In this document: piece by piece, positions 25,172 through 34,427 of the stretch
How the letters are laid out: every line of letters begins with the position of its first letter
Numbering within the stretch: the stretch's first letter is position 1
Assembly: GCF_025642135.1 (NCBI RefSeq)
Contig: NZ_CP106793.1
Location: 992,001-1,056,000 of the forward strand
Origin: Streptomyces cynarae
Lineage (GTDB): Bacteria; Actinomycetota; Actinomycetes; Streptomycetales; Streptomycetaceae
Reading direction: 5' to 3'
Length of the DNA stretch: 64,000 bases
Notes under the pieces: generated by a model
Database searches by the model: none
What the model was told of the DNA's origin: nothing
What the model saw: the letters and a program-made list of their open reading frames with translations, nothing else
Made by a program: the position numbers and the translations under genes

Positions 25172-27300
25172 CGGGCCGGCTCCTCCTCGGTGGCCGGGGC
25201 GGCGGTGTGCTCCCGGTAGGCGCGCATCGGGGCGGCGGTCTTCAGCAGCATCTCGTCGTACTCGGCGGCCGGGTCGGAGCCGAGGACGATCGCACCGCCG
25301 GCGCCGAGGTGCAGCTCGTCGCCGGCGATGACGGCGGTGCGGATGACGATGCTCAGGTCGGCGCCACCGCCGCAGCCGAAGTAGCCGAGGGCGCCGGAGT
25401 ACACGCCGCGGGCCTCGGTCTCCAGGCCGTCGATGATCTCCATGGTGCGCAGCTTGGGCGCGCCGGTCATGGAGCCGCCCGGGAAGCAGGCGCGGACGCA
25501 GTCCACGGCGTCCGTGCCCTCGCTCAGCCGCCCCTCGACGGTCGAGACCAGCTGGTGCACGGTGGCGTACGTCTCGGTGGCCATGAGCCGGGTGACCCGT
25601 ATGGATCCGGTCTCGCACACCCGGCCGAGGTCGTTGCGGAGCAGGTCGACGATCATGAGGTTCTCGGCGCGGGTCTTGTCGTCCACGGCCAGCGAGTGCC
25701 GCAGCCGTGCGTCCTGCGCCGGGTTCTCCCCGCGGGGGGCGGTGCCCTTGATGGGCCTGCCCTCCGCGACGCCGTCCGGGGTGATCCGCAGGAACCGCTC
25801 GGGCGAGGAGCCGGCCACCTCCAGGTCGCCGAACCTCAGGAACGCCGCGTAGGGGGCGGGGTTGACCCGGCGCAGTTCCCGGTAGAAGGCGTACGGGTCG
25901 CGCGGTGCCGGTAACCGGACGGCGTCGGTCAGGCAGACCTCGTAGCTGGTGCCCGCCCGGAGCGCGTCCTTGCAGGCCTCGATGTCCGCGAGGTAGGTGG
26001 CGCGGTCCCGGACGAGCCACGGCTCGGCGGCGGTGGGGTCGGCGCCGGGCTCGTCGCCCGGCGGTCCGGTCGCCGTGTCCTGGCCCGAGGGTCCGGAGAC
26101 GAAGGTGAGCTGGGCCGTCGCGGCGTCCAGCCAGTCGGTCGCCTCCCGCGTGGCCTGCGGGGTGTCCTCGGCGAGGCAGACCGCGTAGGTGGCGCCCTCC
26201 TCGTGGTCCACCGCGATGATGCGGTCGGCGAACAGCCAGCAGGCGTCGGGGGTCCGGGCCCGGTGGCGGTTCACGGAGCCGCAGTCGGCCTTCGTCTCGT
26301 AGCCGAGGTAGCCGACATAGCCGCCGGTGAAGTCGAAGGGCAGTCCGGTGGCGTCGACGCGGCGGGTCGCGAGCTGCCGCTTGAGGTAGTCGAAGACGCT
26401 CGCGCGCACCTTGCGCGGGGGCCGCCCGGGCCGTTCGACCTCGCACACGCCGGCGTCGACGTCGTAGCGCACGAATTCCGCGAGCGGGCCGGTGCCGTCA
26501 CCGAGGAACGAGAAGCGGGCGAGGCCCGGTTCGACGCGCGAGCTGTCGAGCCAGAACGCGCGCTGGGCGTCCGCGTACATCCGAGTGAACGCGGCCTCGG
26601 TGTCGACGGCGCCGGGCAGGCGGCGGTAGTGCAGGCGGTGGGCGGGTGACATGGCGCGGCGGGGTCGGGGGACGGCCGCGGAACGGGGAATGGTGGTGTT
26701 CTTCGTACGGGGTCTGCGGGCGCGCTCGGCGGTGAGGTTGCGGAAGTTCACGAGCATGCGGTGGCCGTAGTCGGTGAGCACGGACTCCGGGTGGAACTGC
26801 ACGCCCCACAGCGGCCTGGTGCGGTGCCTCAGACCCATGACCACGCCGTCCTCGGCCCAGGCGGTGGCCTCCAGGGTGTCAGGCAGCGGCTCGGTGACGG
26901 CCAGCGAGTGGTAGCGCACGGCGGTGAAGTTCTGCGGCAGTCCGTGGAACAGGTCCCGACCGTCGTGCCGGACGGTCGACAGGTGCCCGTGCCGGGGCTG
27001 CGGTGCGGGCGCGATGCGGCCCCGCTCCCCCGCGGCGATGCCCTGGTGGCCGAGGCAGACCCCGAGCACGGGGACGCGGGAGTCGACGACGATCCGGGCG
27101 GCGATGCCGAAGTCCCTGGGTTCGGCGGGGTGTCCGGGTCCCGGCGAGATCACCACGTTGTCGAACTCCCCCAGGTCCGGCACGGCCTCGGCAGGGGTGT
27201 CGTTGAGGATCACCACCGGCTGCTCGCCGTTGACCTCGGCGAGCAGCTGGAACAGGTTGTACGTGTACGAGTCGTGATTGTCGATGAGCAGGGTCTTCAC
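25168..27300 (-). CDS. pabAB: Aminodeoxychorismate synthase, fused PabA-PabB
   Basis: A 710-residue bifunctional enzyme that makes 4-amino-4-deoxychorismate from chorismate and glutamine. Residues about 1-195 form a class I glutamine amidotransferase (VVISPGPGHP, catalytic Cys in LGVCLGHQG, His-x-Glu in VQFHPESV). Residues about 220-700 form the chorismate-binding part with EGRPIKGTAPRGE; the PIKGT lysine marks ADC synthases and argues against anthranilate synthase. FPGGSMTGAPK follows. The GTG start has GGGAGG upstream. The PabAB fusion is typical of antibiotic clusters (for example candicidin, chloramphenicol) rather than folate housekeeping. It heads the operon. Confidence 0.95.
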   Translation of the reverse strand: MKTLLIDNHDSYTYNLFQLLAEVNGEQPVVILNDTPAEAVPDLGEFDNVVISPGPGHPAEPRDFGIAARIVVDSRVPVLGVCLGHQGIAAGERGRIAPAPQPRHGHLSTVRHDGRDLFHGLPQNFTAVRYHSLAVTEPLPDTLEATAWAEDGVVMGLRHRTRPLWGVQFHPESVLTDYGHRMLVNFRNLTAERARRPRTKNTTIPRSAAVPRPRRAMSPAHRLHYRRLPGAVDTEAAFTRMYADAQRAFWLDSSRVEPGLARFSFLGDGTGPLAEFVRYDVDAGVCEVERPGRPPRKVRASVFDYLKRQLATRRVDATGLPFDFTGGYVGYLGYETKADCGSVNRHRARTPDACWLFADRIIAVDHEEGATYAVCLAEDTPQATREATDWLDAATAQLTFVSGPSGQDTATGPPGDEPGADPTAAEPWLVRDRATYLADIEACKDALRAGTSYEVCLTDAVRLPAPRDPYAFYRELRRVNPAPYAAFLRFGDLEVAGSSPERFLRITPDGVAEGRPIKGTAPRGENPAQDARLRHSLAVDDKTRAENLMIVDLLRNDLGRVCETGSIRVTRLMATETYATVHQLVSTVEGRLSEGTDAVDCVRACFPGGSMTGAPKLRTMEIIDGLETEARGVYSGALGYFGCGGGADLSIVIRTAVIAGDELHLGAGGAIVLGSDPAAEYDEMLLKTAAPMRAYREHTAAPATEEEPAR

Positions 27301-27331
27301 CCGCCCACCTCCCTTGCGTCGTTCTCGGACC

Positions 27332-28033
27332 TCAAGCGGTCTGCCGCTTGTGCCGTCCACGGAGCGCCTGGAGCGGCGGATACAGCCATTTCTTGAAGAA
27401 ACGCTGGAGCCGTGGCATCAGAATCCATGTGACGAGGGCCGTCACACACAGGCACAGCAGCAGAGTGCGGATGAGAGGGTTGAGGCTGCCGAGATAGGGG
27501 AGCACTGTCAGATTGAACAGGAGCACGGGCGGGAAAACCGCGCTCATATTCACGAACCACAACTTCCATTTCGCCGGCGGGCCCGGCGCGGGTGGGGTCG
27601 GCTTCCGCGGTTCCTGGGAGTCGAACCAGACCCTGGAACCATGGACACTCCGTCGTCCCGTCTCCCGGGCGAGTCCTTCGACCCGGGCCGCCCACTGTGC
27701 CCGGACGAGGGAATTCCCCCAGGCGCGGACGGAGTCCTCGCTCCCGAAGCGCTAGATCACATGCCAGTCCGCCTCTCCGTCGACGAGCACCCCACCACCG
27801 AGAAAACCAGGCTGCTGCGCGGTCGCACGCAGCAGGGCCCATCCCCACGAGTGGAAATCGGCCTCGCGACCCGGCACCACCTCATATGCGAGGGTGACGG
27901 TAACGGGATTCCTGGTCACACCATCGAGTACGGAAGGATCTCGAGTCACGTTCAAACCTTCAACCAAGGTCATTTTGAGTGTCCGGAACGTGACTCTTGC
28001 TGTCGTTTGCTCCCCCTTGCCGCCTTCTGCCAC
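27332..28033 (-). pseudogene. Antibiotic biosynthesis monooxygenase (ABM)-membrane protein, interrupted by an amber codon
   Basis: One uninterrupted frame apart from a TAG at 27752-27754. The upstream part (from about 28033 or the ATG at 27973) is an ABM ferredoxin-like domain (TLAYEVVPGREADFHSW). The downstream part continues the same domain (RFGSEDSVRAWGNSLV) and ends in a two-helix membrane anchor (FPPVLLFNLTVLPYLG; LLLCLCVTALVTWILMP) with the family-typical WLYPPL. Relatives read WHVxYRF at the broken position, so TAG probably replaces a Tyr codon. The gene is either dead or needs readthrough; a restart at 27562 would give only the 76-residue membrane part. Confidence 0.75.
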
Positions 28034-28139
28034 CCCATACCGCGAGTAACTTCCGCCGAATTACTGAAACCGCTTGCCGTGCCTGCGGAAATGACTTATC
28101 GATCGCCGTCCGGCGCGGAAAAGGAATCAGGGCCGGCGC

Positions 28140-28181
28140 ACGAGGACGCCGCCGGGTCGCAGGACCCGGCGGCGTCCTCGT
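28140..28181 (-). terminator. Strong hairpin terminator after the hyp operon
   Basis: ACGAGGACGCCGCCGGGTC and its exact complement GACCCGGCGGCGTCCTCGT form a perfect 19-bp stem with the loop GCAG. It starts 36 bp after the hypE stop codon on the transcript and so terminates the maturation operon before the broken ABM gene. Confidence 0.85.
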
Positions 28182-28216
28182 CCACCAGCGGGTGGATCAC
28201 CCTCGGTGCCCTCCGG

Positions 28217-29296
28217 TCAGCAGATCCGCGGCAGTTGCTCGCCGAGCGGCATGTCCACCACTCGCGTGCCACCCAGGCCGGTACGGGCCACCACCATGCC
28301 TGGATGGTCCCGGACCACCTCACCGATGATCGCGGCCTCGGCACCGCGCGGATGCGCCCGCATCGCGTCCACGACCGCGTCGGCGTGCTGGCGGGGCACG
28401 AACGCCACCAGCTTGCCCTCGTTGGCCACGTACATCGGGTCCAGGCCCAGCACGGCACAGGCGTTGGCGACGGCGGGAGGAACGGGGACCTTGCGCTCCT
28501 CGATGACGACCCCGGCGCCCGCGGCGGCGGCGACCTCGTTCAGGGCGGCCGCCAGCCCGCCCCGCGTGGGGTCCCGCAGCATGTGCAGGTCCCGGGTGAC
28601 GGCGAGCATGGCGTCCACCAGTCCGCCGAGCGGCGCGCAGTCACTCACGATCTCCACGCCGAACTCCAGCCCCTCCCGCACACTCATGATCGCCACACCG
28701 TGCACGCCGATCGCACCGCTGACGATCACGACGTCACCGGGGACGACCCGCTGCGGTCGAAGGTCGACACCCGCCGGGATGAGCCCGATCCCGGCCGTGT
28801 TGATGTAGATGCCGTCGCCGTGGCCGGCCTCCACCACCTTGGTGTCGCCCGTCACCACCTCGACCCCGGCCGCCCGCGCGGCCGCGCCCAGCGCGTCGGC
28901 GACCCGGGTGACCGTGTCGATCTCGACGCCCTCCTCCAGGATGAACCCGCAGGAGAGGTAGGCCGCCCGGGCCCCGCTGACGGCGAGGTCGTTGACGGTG
29001 CCGTTGACGGCGAGGTCGCCGATGCTCCCGCCGGGGAAGAACAGCGGGCGCACCACGAAGGAGTCGGTGGAGAAGGCCAGGCGCAGGCCGCCGAGCGACA
29101 GGGCGGCGGCGTCGCCGAGCCGGTGCAGCACCTCGCCCCCGAACGCGGGCGCGAACACGTTCTGGACCAGTTCCGCGGACAGCGCCCCGCCCCCGCCGTG
29201 GCCCATCACGATGCGGGACTGGTCGCGCAGCGGGGCCGGGCAGGTCCAGGCCGCCGGGTCCGGCAGGGGCGCGGTCAGGTCGATGGCGTCAGACAA
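28217..29296 (-). CDS. hypE: Hydrogenase maturation protein HypE
   Basis: Makes the thiocyanate-like cyanide donor for the [NiFe] active site by dehydrating the carbamoyl group that HypF places on its C-terminal Cys. The protein has 359 residues. Visible features: [16 protein letters not shown] near the N terminus, the PurM-like ATP site ([28 protein letters not shown]), [28 protein letters not shown], and the obligatory terminal PRIC. The start appears to be TTG at 29296, nine bases after GGGAGG, overlapping the hypD stop. Last gene of the operon. Confidence 0.96.
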   Translation of the reverse strand: MSDAIDLTAPLPDPAAWTCPAPLRDQSRIVMGHGGGGALSAELVQNVFAPAFGGEVLHRLGDAAALSLGGLRLAFSTDSFVVRPLFFPGGSIGDLAVNGTVNDLAVSGARAAYLSCGFILEEGVEIDTVTRVADALGAAARAAGVEVVTGDTKVVEAGHGDGIYINTAGIGLIPAGVDLRPQRVVPGDVVIVSGAIGVHGVAIMSVREGLEFGVEIVSDCAPLGGLVDAMLAVTRDLHMLRDPTRGGLAAALNEVAAAAGAGVVIEERKVPVPPAVANACAVLGLDPMYVANEGKLVAFVPRQHADAVVDAMRAHPRGAEAAIIGEVVRDHPGMVVARTGLGGTRVVDMPLGEQLPRIC

Positions 29297-30413
29297 CGGA
29301 GGTCGCCTCCCGGGCCGCAGGGGTGGTGTCCAGGCGCCGGTAGAGGTAGTACGCGGCGCAGGCGCCCTCGCTCGAGACCATCGTGGCGCCGAGCGGGGTG
29401 CGCGGGGTGCACACGGTGCCGAACGCCTCGCACTCGTGCGGCTTGAGCAGGCCCTGCAGCACCTCGCCGCTGCGGCACGCGGCCGGCTCCTCGGTCCGGA
29501 TGCCCTCGACCGAGAAGCGGTGCTCGGCGTCGTAGTCGCGGTACTTGGCGGACAGCCGCCAGCCGCTGTCCGGGATCACGCCGATGCCGCGCCAGGAGCG
29601 GTCGGTGACCTCGAAGACGTCCTCCAGCATGGCCTTGGCCGCCGGGTTCCCCTCGGGGCGGACCGCGCGCGCGTAGGCGTTGTCGACGGTGTGCTCGCCG
29701 CGCTCCAGCTGGGCAACGGTCCGGCGCACGCCCTCCAGGACGTCGAGGGGTTCGAACCCGGTCACCACGATCGGGACCCGGTGGCGCTCGGCCAGTTCCG
29801 GGTACTCGTCGATCCCCATCACGCTGCACACGTGCCCCGCGGCCAAGAAGCCCTGCACCCGGCACTGTGGGGACCGCATGATGGCCTCGATCGCGGGCGG
29901 CACGCGCACATGGGAGACCAGCATGCTGAAGTTCGGGATGCCGAGCTTGCGCGCCTGATACACCGTCATCGCGTTGGGGGGCGCGGTCGTCTCGAAGCCG
30001 ATGCCGAAGAACACCACCTGCCGGGCGGGGTTCTGCTGGGCGACCCTGAGGGCGTCGAGGGGGGAGTAGACGACCCGTACGTCTCCGCCCTCACCCCGCA
30101 CCTGGAACAGGTCCCGCCCGGTCCCGGGCACGCGGAGCATGTCACCGAAGGAGCAGAAGATCACCTCGGGTCGGGAGGCGATCTCCAGCGCCTTGTCGAT
30201 GACCTCCAGCGGGGTCACGCACACTGGGCAGCCGGGCCCGTGGATCAGTTCGACCTGGTCGGGCAGCAGCTGGTCGATGCCGTGGCGGATGATGCTGTGC
30301 GTCTGTCCGCCGCAGACCTCCATCAGCGCCCAGGGCCTGGTCACCGTGGAGTGGATCTCGTCGAGGAGCCGGCGTGCCAGATCCGGGTCCTGGAACTCGT
30401 CGATGTACTTCAC
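29289..30413 (-). CDS. hypD: Hydrogenase maturation protein HypD
   Basis: A [4Fe-4S] scaffold protein that with HypC assembles the Fe(CN)2CO group. The protein has 374 residues. Conserved motifs: [16 protein letters not shown], the cysteine pair in [29 protein letters not shown], and the cluster cysteines near the C terminus ([28 protein letters not shown]). Translation starts at a GTG that overlaps the hypC stop (GTGA), with GGAGG upstream. Confidence 0.97.
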   Translation of the reverse strand: MKYIDEFQDPDLARRLLDEIHSTVTRPWALMEVCGGQTHSIIRHGIDQLLPDQVELIHGPGCPVCVTPLEVIDKALEIASRPEVIFCSFGDMLRVPGTGRDLFQVRGEGGDVRVVYSPLDALRVAQQNPARQVVFFGIGFETTAPPNAMTVYQARKLGIPNFSMLVSHVRVPPAIEAIMRSPQCRVQGFLAAGHVCSVMGIDEYPELAERHRVPIVVTGFEPLDVLEGVRRTVAQLERGEHTVDNAYARAVRPEGNPAAKAMLEDVFEVTDRSWRGIGVIPDSGWRLSAKYRDYDAEHRFSVEGIRTEEPAACRSGEVLQGLLKPHECEAFGTVCTPRTPLGATMVSSEGACAAYYLYRRLDTTPAAREATSVV

Positions 30414-30721
30414 TGCTTCCGCGCCTCCTCGCGTGCGGGCGGCAGCACCCCGCCCGCCTCCGCGGCCATTTCCCAGGGGTCGCCGAACTCCTCCTGCAGC
30501 ATGCCGAGTTCGGCGAACAGCTCGAGCGTCTGCCGCGCCGACTCCTCGTCCAGGCGCTGCAGGGCGAAGCCGACGTGGACGATGGCGTACTCGCCGACCT
30601 GGAGGTCGGGCAGGTACTCCAGGCACACCTCCTTGACCACACCGCCGAAGTCGACGGTGGCCATCCGGGTGCCGTCACGTTCCTCGATGTCCAGCACTCT
30701 GCCGGGTACCGCCAGGCACAT
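30410..30721 (-). CDS. hypC: Hydrogenase maturation chaperone HypC
   Basis: A 103-residue chaperone with the essential N-terminal Met-Cys ([13 protein letters not shown]) that holds the iron together with HypD and carries it to the large subunit. The OB-like barrel has [16 protein letters not shown] and [19 protein letters not shown] tail of about 20 residues (after EMAAEAGG) is longer than in E. coli. It overlaps hypD and lies 53 bp after hypF. Confidence 0.95.
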   Translation of the reverse strand: MCLAVPGRVLDIEERDGTRMATVDFGGVVKEVCLEYLPDLQVGEYAIVHVGFALQRLDEESARQTLELFAELGMLQEEFGDPWEMAAEAGGVLPPAREEARKQ

Positions 30722-30774
30722 GGGCCTCTCCTCGCTGTGGGTGGTGCGTCGCCCGGCGCTGCCGGGACGGTCGG

Positions 30775-33207
30775 TCAGTCGGGGGCCGCCCCGGCACGTG
30801 CCGCGACGACGAGCTGGCCGAGGGCCAGGCCGCCGTCGCCCGGCGGGACAAGGTGGTGGCGCAGCACCGTGAAGCCGTCCGCGCCCAGCGCCCTCGCGCA
30901 GGCCGAGGAGAGCGGTGAGTTGAGGAACACGCCGCCGGTCAGGGCGACCATGTCCACTTGGTGCCGCTCCCGCCCGAGCGCGCACACGCGGTGCACCAGA
31001 TGAGCGACGGCCCGATGGAAACGGGCCGCGATCAGGTCCGGTCCCATGCCCGCGCGCAGGTCGTCGACGATCGCGGCGAGGACGGGCGCCGGATCGGCCC
31101 GCAACGGGCCGATGCCCTCAGGGCCGCCGGTTCTCTCCGCGCCGCCGCTTCTCTCCGCGCCGCCGTCCGTCTCCGGCTCCCGTAGCGCGAACGCGTACGC
31201 GGAGGTGTCCCCCGCCGGTGCCCGAAGCGCGGCGGCCTCCAGCTCGACCGCGGCCTGGGCCTCGTATCCCGCCCGGTGGCAGACGCCGGCAAGGGACGAC
31301 ACCGCGTCGAACAGCCGGCCCATGCTGGACGTGGGAACGCAGTTCAGGTTCCGCTGCAACTGCCGTGCCAGCACCCGGCGTTCCTCGGGCGGGCAGGCGG
31401 CCACGCAGGGCAGCTCCGCGGACCACTCGAGGCCGGCGGCGCGCAGATGCGCGAGCGCCATACGGTACGGCCGGTGCACCGCGGCGTCGCCGCCGGGCAG
31501 CGACACATAGGCGAGATGGCCGAGTCGGGTGAATCCGTCGTAGTCCGCGAGCAGGAACTCCCCGCCCCACACGGCCCCGTCGTCGCCGTAGCCGGTGCCG
31601 TCGAAGGCCACGCCGAGCACCGGCCTGCTGCCGTCGAGTCCGTGTTCGGCCATCGCGGCGGCGACGTGGGCGTGGTGGTGCTGGACGCGGACGACGGGGC
31701 GGCCCACCGCGTTGCGGGCGGCCCACCGGGCGGATCGGTAGGCGGGATGCCGGTCGGCGGCAAGGAGCCGGGGCCGGACGGGGGTGATCGACTCCAGTTG
31801 GGCGACGGCACGTTCGAAGGCGTGCTGGGTGGCGAGGTCGTCCATGTCGCCGATGTGGGCGGACAGCCAGGCCCGGCGGTCCTCGCCGAGGCAGCAGACG
31901 TTCTTCAGGTCGCCGCCGACGGCGAGGGCCGGACGCACGGGAACGGGAAGGGTCAGCGGCAGGGGGGCGTAACCCCGGGCGCGGCGCACGATCAGCGGCC
32001 TGCCGTCGCACACGCGCACCACCGAGTCGTCGCACGGCACATGGATGGGCCGGTCGTGGGTGAGCCAGGCGTCGGCCAGATGCGCCAGCCGTTCGAGCGC
32101 CTCGTCGTCGTCGGTGACGATCGGCTCGCCGGAGACGTTGCCGCTCGTCATGACGAGCAGTCGCGGGCCCTCGGCGTCGCCGGGCAGGCCGAGCAGCAGA
32201 TGGTGCACGGGGGTGTAGGGCAGCATGACGCCGAGGTCGGGGCTGCCGGGTGCGACGGCGTCGGCGGGTCGGCGGACTCCACGCGCGGGCGTCATGCGGC
32301 GCAGCAGCACGATGGGGCGGACGGTGCCGGTGAGCAGGCTCCGCTCCTCGTCGGTGAGCCGCACCAGGTGCGCGATGTCGTCCGTGTCCCGAGCCATCAG
32401 GGCGAACGGCTTGTCCCCGCGGGCCTTGCGGCTGCGCAGCCGGGCGACGGCGTCGGGGTCGGTGGCGTCGCAGGCCAGGTGGTAGCCGCCCAGGCCCTTG
32501 ACGGCGAGGATCGCGCCGGACGCCAGCAGCCGGCGCGCCCCGATGACCGGGTCGGTGTCCGTGACCGGTCGCGGCGGGCCGTCGCCGTCCCGGGGGCGGA
32601 CGAGCAGCCGCAGTCGTGGCCCGCAGGCGGAGCAGGCGACCGGCTGCGCGTGGAAGCGGCGGTCGGCGGGATCGGCGTACTCACGGGCGCAGTCGGTGCA
32701 CATAGGGAAGCCGGCCATGGTGGTCGCCGCCCGGTCGTAGGGCAGGCCGGTGACGATCGTGAACCGGGGGCCGCAGTGCGTGCAGGTGATGAAGGGGTGG
32801 CGGTGGCGCCGGTCGGCGGGGTCCGCGAGCTCCCGCAGGCACGCGGCGCAGGTGGCGGTGTCGGGTGGGATCAGGGTGCCCGCGGGGCCGTCCGTGCGGG
32901 AGGCGAGGATGGTGAACGCGGTGTCGCCCGCGAGGGGCACGTCCTGGTGGTCGACGCGCTCGACGCGGGCCAGCGGTGGGGCGTCCTCGGCGATGCGGTC
33001 GCAGAACCGGTCGACGGCGGCGGGCGCCCCCTCGACCTCCGCGACGACGCCCTCGGGGGTGTTCGTGACATGTCCCGCCAGGCCGAGGGAGGTGGCGAGG
33101 GCGTGGACGTACGGCCGGAAGCCCACGCCCTGCACCACGCCCCGTACGGTGACCCTGCGGCGCAGCGGCGCCTGGACGGCGACGGCCGTCGGGGGCGGAG
33201 CGCTCAC
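30775..33207 (-). CDS. hypF: Carbamoyltransferase HypF
   Basis: Transfers the carbamoyl group of carbamoyl phosphate, through carbamoyl-AMP, to HypE, supplying the cyanide ligands. The protein has 810 residues. Domains: acylphosphatase (about 15-100, RRVTVRGVVQGVGFRPYVHA), two zinc-finger motifs (CAACLREL, CTHCGPRFTI, CTDCAREYAD, CSACGPRLRL, about 115-195), YrdC domain (about 210-390, LAVKGLGGYHLACDA), and Kae1-like domain (about 420-800, HHHAHVAAAMAEHG, AFDGTGYGDDGAVWGGEF). The GTG start overlaps the hypB stop (GTGA). A low-complexity insert (GGAERSGGAERTGG) is near residue 705. Confidence 0.97.
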   Translation of the reverse strand: MSAPPPTAVAVQAPLRRRVTVRGVVQGVGFRPYVHALATSLGLAGHVTNTPEGVVAEVEGAPAAVDRFCDRIAEDAPPLARVERVDHQDVPLAGDTAFTILASRTDGPAGTLIPPDTATCAACLRELADPADRRHRHPFITCTHCGPRFTIVTGLPYDRAATTMAGFPMCTDCAREYADPADRRFHAQPVACSACGPRLRLLVRPRDGDGPPRPVTDTDPVIGARRLLASGAILAVKGLGGYHLACDATDPDAVARLRSRKARGDKPFALMARDTDDIAHLVRLTDEERSLLTGTVRPIVLLRRMTPARGVRRPADAVAPGSPDLGVMLPYTPVHHLLLGLPGDAEGPRLLVMTSGNVSGEPIVTDDDEALERLAHLADAWLTHDRPIHVPCDDSVVRVCDGRPLIVRRARGYAPLPLTLPVPVRPALAVGGDLKNVCCLGEDRRAWLSAHIGDMDDLATQHAFERAVAQLESITPVRPRLLAADRHPAYRSARWAARNAVGRPVVRVQHHHAHVAAAMAEHGLDGSRPVLGVAFDGTGYGDDGAVWGGEFLLADYDGFTRLGHLAYVSLPGGDAAVHRPYRMALAHLRAAGLEWSAELPCVAACPPEERRVLARQLQRNLNCVPTSSMGRLFDAVSSLAGVCHRAGYEAQAAVELEAAALRAPAGDTSAYAFALREPETDGGAERSGGAERTGGPEGIGPLRADPAPVLAAIVDDLRAGMGPDLIAARFHRAVAHLVHRVCALGRERHQVDMVALTGGVFLNSPLSSACARALGADGFTVLRHHLVPPGDGGLALGQLVVAARAGAAPD

Positions 33208-33953
33208 GAGCGGGACTGCGCCAGGGCGCCGGCGCGGTCCGCGTGGTCATGGGTGTGGCCGTGGGCCGGCCGGGCCATGACGGGGGTGTGCAGGGGGACG
33301 CCGTCCGCGGCGGCCAGCGCCCGGTCGAGCAGGACGCCGGGCCCCAGATCCCGGCGGGCGGAGGTGAGCAGCACCTCCACACCGGGGTTGACCTGCTCGA
33401 CGTTCGCACGGAACGCCGCCAGGTCGAAGGCGACGGCCTCGGCGATGTCGGTCTTGGTGACCACCACCAGGTGGGCGAGGCCGAAGGCGGTGGGGTACTT
33501 CAGCGGCTTGTCCTCGCCCTCCGTCACGGAGGCGAGGACGACGCGCAGCGTCTCCCCCAGGTCGTAGGATGCCGGGCAGACGAGGTTGCCGACGTTCTCC
33601 ACGAACAGCAGCCGGGTCCCCTCCGGCAGCCATCCCTGGAGGTGGCGGGCGAGCATGTCGGCCTCCAGGTGGCACAGTCCGTCGGTGAGGACCTGCTTGA
33701 CCGGCACGCCCGAACGCGCCAGCCGTGTGGCGTCGTTCTCGGTGGCGAGGTCGGCGGTGAGCGCCGCGACCGGCACGGACCGCTCCCGTGCCAGCACGAG
33801 TTCGCGTTCGAGGAGGGCGGTCTTGCCGCTGCCCGGGCTGGACAGCAGGTTGACGACGGTGGTGCCGCGGGCCGCGAGCTCCGCGCGCAGGGTGTGCGCG
33901 GCCTGGTCGTTCTTGGCGAGTACGGCCTGCTGCAGGTCGACCACTCGGCACAT
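33204..33953 (-). CDS. hypB: Hydrogenase nickel-insertion GTPase HypB
   Basis: A 249-residue SIMIBI GTPase that with HypA delivers nickel to the large subunit. P-loop LLSSPGSGKTALLE (about residue 36-49), ENVGNLVCPASYDLGE with the metal-binding Cys, and VVTKTDIAEA. Unlike many HypB proteins the His-rich stretch is at the C terminus (HGHTHDHADR) and not at the N terminus; it may store nickel. It begins three bases after the hypA stop and overlaps hypF. Confidence 0.96.
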   Translation of the reverse strand: MCRVVDLQQAVLAKNDQAAHTLRAELAARGTTVVNLLSSPGSGKTALLERELVLARERSVPVAALTADLATENDATRLARSGVPVKQVLTDGLCHLEADMLARHLQGWLPEGTRLLFVENVGNLVCPASYDLGETLRVVLASVTEGEDKPLKYPTAFGLAHLVVVTKTDIAEAVAFDLAAFRANVEQVNPGVEVLLTSARRDLGPGVLLDRALAAADGVPLHTPVMARPAHGHTHDHADRAGALAQSRS

Positions 33954-33956
33954 GGT

Positions 33957-34352
33957 TCAGCGCTCCTCGGGGACGGTTTCGCGGGTGGGTGCGTGCGTCC
34001 GGGCGTCCTCCCAGTGCACGCTGACGATCTGCAGTTCGCGGCCCGACAGCAGGTCGATGGCGGCGCCGTCGCACCGCGGGCAGCTCAGCAGGGGCGGCAT
34101 GCCTACGGCCCATTCGTTCGCGCACGGCTGGCAGCGGGCCCGCCCCGGGACCTCGTCGGTGACGAGTTCGGCGCCCTCCAGCAGGGTCCCGGCGCAGGCC
34201 AGTTCGAAGCAGAAGGACAGGGCGTCGGGTACGACACCGGCGAGTTCACCCACCTGGAGCCGTACCGAACGCACCGCCGTGACGTCACCGGCCCGCTCGG
34301 CCGCCTCTTCCACCTGGCCGATCACCGCCAGCGCGATGGACATCTCGTGCAT
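33957..34352 (-). CDS. hypA: Hydrogenase nickel chaperone HypA
   Basis: A 131-residue chaperone with the nickel-binding N terminus MHEMSIA (His2) and a rubredoxin-like zinc site formed by ARCQPCANEW and LSCPRCDG. VGELAGVVPDALSFCFE is the conserved helix region. It stands 75 bp after the maturation protease gene; the gap contains a strong hairpin (34378-34404). Confidence 0.96.
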   Translation of the reverse strand: MHEMSIALAVIGQVEEAAERAGDVTAVRSVRLQVGELAGVVPDALSFCFELACAGTLLEGAELVTDEVPGRARCQPCANEWAVGMPPLLSCPRCDGAAIDLLSGRELQIVSVHWEDARTHAPTRETVPEER

Positions 34353-34377
34353 GGGTCTCCGTCCCGGCGAAGGCCGG

Positions 34378-34404
34378 GTCCCCGCCCCGTGGGGACGGGG
34401 ACCG
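34378..34404. promoter_or_regulatory. Strong hairpin between the protease and hypA genes
   Basis: GGTCCCCGCCCC and GGGGACGGGGACC pair with one bulged base around a three-base loop. It is the only sizeable structure inside the otherwise overlapping hyp operon, and may be a partial terminator or mRNA-processing site that sets gene dosage. Inference. Confidence 0.5.
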
Positions 34405-34427
34405 CGTGCGCGGCCCGCCGGGAACCA

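Noticed and set aside
23630..25219. Long plus-strand frame of 529 codons opposite the aryl-CoA ligase
   Set aside because: The minus strand carries a complete adenylate-forming enzyme with all motifs; the plus frame has no recognisable domain.
25168..27300. Anthranilate or phenazine-type synthase
   Set aside because: The chorismate-binding part has PIKGT, the lysine form of ADC synthases, and a lyase gene is in the same operon.
31276..33567. Long plus-strand frame of 763 codons opposite hypF/hypB
   Set aside because: Gly/Val/Gln-rich shadow of two certain genes.
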